Shown here: one piece after another, positions 6,326-7,217 of the stretch
How positions within the stretch are numbered: position 1 is the first letter of the stretch
Layout: the number at the start of each line of letters is the position of its first letter
Assembly (NCBI GenBank): GCA_012729935.1
Contig: JAAYBY010000207.1
Span: 1-7,217 of the forward strand
DNA from: Clostridiaceae bacterium
GTDB taxonomy: Bacteria > Bacillota > Clostridia > Saccharofermentanales > UBA5734
DNA: 7,217 bases
Direction: 5' to 3'
Translations under genes and position numbers: made by a program
Notes under the pieces: generated by a model
What the model saw: only the letters and a program-made list of their open reading frames with translations
Database searches by the model: none
Told to the model about the DNA's origin: nothing

Positions 6326-7217
6326 TTGATCAACCCGATCGAACCGATTGACAAGCAGTTTTACGAAGAGAGAATCCAAAAATATTTACCGGAAAAAATT
6401 ATCGATGCACACACCCATGCCCACTTGAAGAAGTTTTATCTGGGCGATGCGAAGTACCGCCTGAACCGCGGTGCGCTCTGGCCGATTCTGGCAGCCGAAG
6501 AAAATTCTGTCGAAAACATTGAAGAGAGTTTCCGCCAGATGTTCCCGGACAAACAGGTGACACCGCTGTTGTTCGGTAAAGTCAGCCGCGCCTACGATGT
6601 CGAAGCCTGTACCGAGTACGTCGTGCAGGAAGCACAGAAACGCGGTTACCCGTATCTGTATGTCACGCGTCCTGAATGGTCAGCCGACGAGTTTGAAGCG
6701 AAGATTGTCCGGTCAGGTGCGCTCGGCGCGAAAGTATACCTCAACTTTGCCCCGACTTATATCCCGGGTGCTGAAATCCGGATCTTCGATTTCATCCCGC
6801 ACCATCAGCTGGAAGTCATGAACCAGCACAGCTGGGTTTTGATGCTGCATATTCCGCGTCCAGGCCGGCTTAAAGACCCGGTCAATATCGCGCAGATGAT
6901 TGAGATCGACCGGCGTTATCCCAATATCAAAACGATCATAGCCCACATCGGGCGGGCTTATTGTGACAGCGATGTCGGCGATGCCTTTGAGCGTCTTGCT
7001 GAAGCGACCGGCCTGATTTATGAATTCAGCGCCAATATCAACGGGAACGTGATGGAGCAAATGATCCGGGCAGTCGGACCAAAACGGATTATTTACGGCA
7101 GTGATGCACCGATCATCCGGATGCGCATGGGCCGTATCCAGGAGAACGGCACCTACATCAACCTGGTTCGCCGCGGAGATTACCCCGGTGTCGAAGGGGA
7201 CAACCACATGCGCGAGA
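6326..7217 (+). CDS. Amidohydro_2-type TIM-barrel metal-dependent hydrolase, 3'-truncated
   Basis: The frame stays open from TTG 6326 to the window edge, giving 297 residues and no stop. The N-terminal strand has IIDAHTHAH, with the metal-binding HxH at His29 and His31. Further expected ligands occur in order: His175 in LMLHIPRPGR, His207 in IIAHIGRAY and Asp260 in IIYGSDAP. This is the full strand 1, 5, 6 and 8 set of the amidohydrolase superfamily. Lys136 (GAKVY) is also in a conserved-looking context. The family includes lactonases, amide hydrolases and non-oxidative decarboxylases of small acids (ACMSD/resorcylate type), so the reaction cannot be named. No signal peptide is seen, so a cytoplasmic enzyme is inferred. 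It has its own promoter and RBS, 170 bases after the importer operon, and may act on the imported solute. Probably only a C-terminal tail is missing. Confidence 0.85.
   Translation, partial: MINPIEPIDKQFYEERIQKYLPEKIIDAHTHAHLKKFYLGDAKYRLNRGALWPILAAEENSVENIEESFRQMFPDKQVTPLLFGKVSRAYDVEACTEYVVQEAQKRGYPYLYVTRPEWSADEFEAKIVRSGALGAKVYLNFAPTYIPGAEIRIFDFIPHHQLEVMNQHSWVLMLHIPRPGRLKDPVNIAQMIEIDRRYPNIKTIIAHIGRAYCDSDVGDAFERLAEATGLIYEFSANINGNVMEQMIRAVGPKRIIYGSDAPIIRMRMGRIQENGTYINLVRRGDYPGVEGDNHMRE

Noticed and set aside
6713..7207. Minus-strand open frame of 164 codons opposite the amidohydrolase
   Set aside because: The plus-strand frame carries the full set of amidohydrolase metal ligands, so this is its antisense shadow.
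1..7217. CRISPR arrays, insertion sequences, tRNA genes, attachment sites
   Set aside because: No regular repeat array, transposase, terminal inverted repeat pair or tRNA-like fold was seen on either strand.

Overview
The window is a stretch of ordinary bacterial chromosome. It carries one complete ABC importer of the dipeptide/oligopeptide (Dpp/Opp) type, flanked by two incomplete metal-dependent hydrolase genes, and everything is read on the plus strand. Strong AGGAGG/GGAGGTG ribosome binding sites, GTG and TTG starts, a lipoprotein solute-binding protein and sigma-A-like promoters with 17-base spacers suggest a Gram-positive, Bacillota-like (possibly clostridial) host of moderate GC content. 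No rRNA, tRNA or unambiguous marker gene is present, so this assignment is tentative.

Layout. Bases 1-531 hold the 3' part of a cyclase-family (kynurenine formamidase/isatin hydrolase-like) gene whose start lies outside the window. Bases 532-714 are intergenic and carry a near-consensus promoter (TTGACA-17-CATAAT), a roughly 100-base leader with a hairpin, and a strong RBS. Bases 715-6155 are the importer operon: a lipoprotein substrate-binding protein, then a strong intercistronic hairpin, two permeases and two ATPases. The last four genes are packed with gaps of 4-12 bases or an 11-base overlap. Bases 6156-6325 are intergenic and carry a cluster of inverted repeats and a second promoter with an extended -10. 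From 6326 to the end is a TTG-initiated Amidohydro_2-type TIM-barrel hydrolase, truncated by the window edge.

How the genes may work together. The lipoprotein captures a solute outside the membrane, the permease pair forms the channel, and the ATPase pair drives import. The flanking cyclase-family and amidohydrolase-family enzymes are the kind that open amide, lactam or lactone bonds, or decarboxylate small acids. The locus therefore reads as an uptake-and-hydrolysis unit for an unidentified small molecule. Peptide transport is only the family default, and the substrate cannot be read from sequence.

Nothing here looks like a defence system, mobile element or CRISPR locus. The more interesting signals are regulatory: the intercistronic terminator-like hairpin, the alternating CTGTC/GACAG half-sites around the amidohydrolase promoter, and a possible ATT start codon for the first ATPase.
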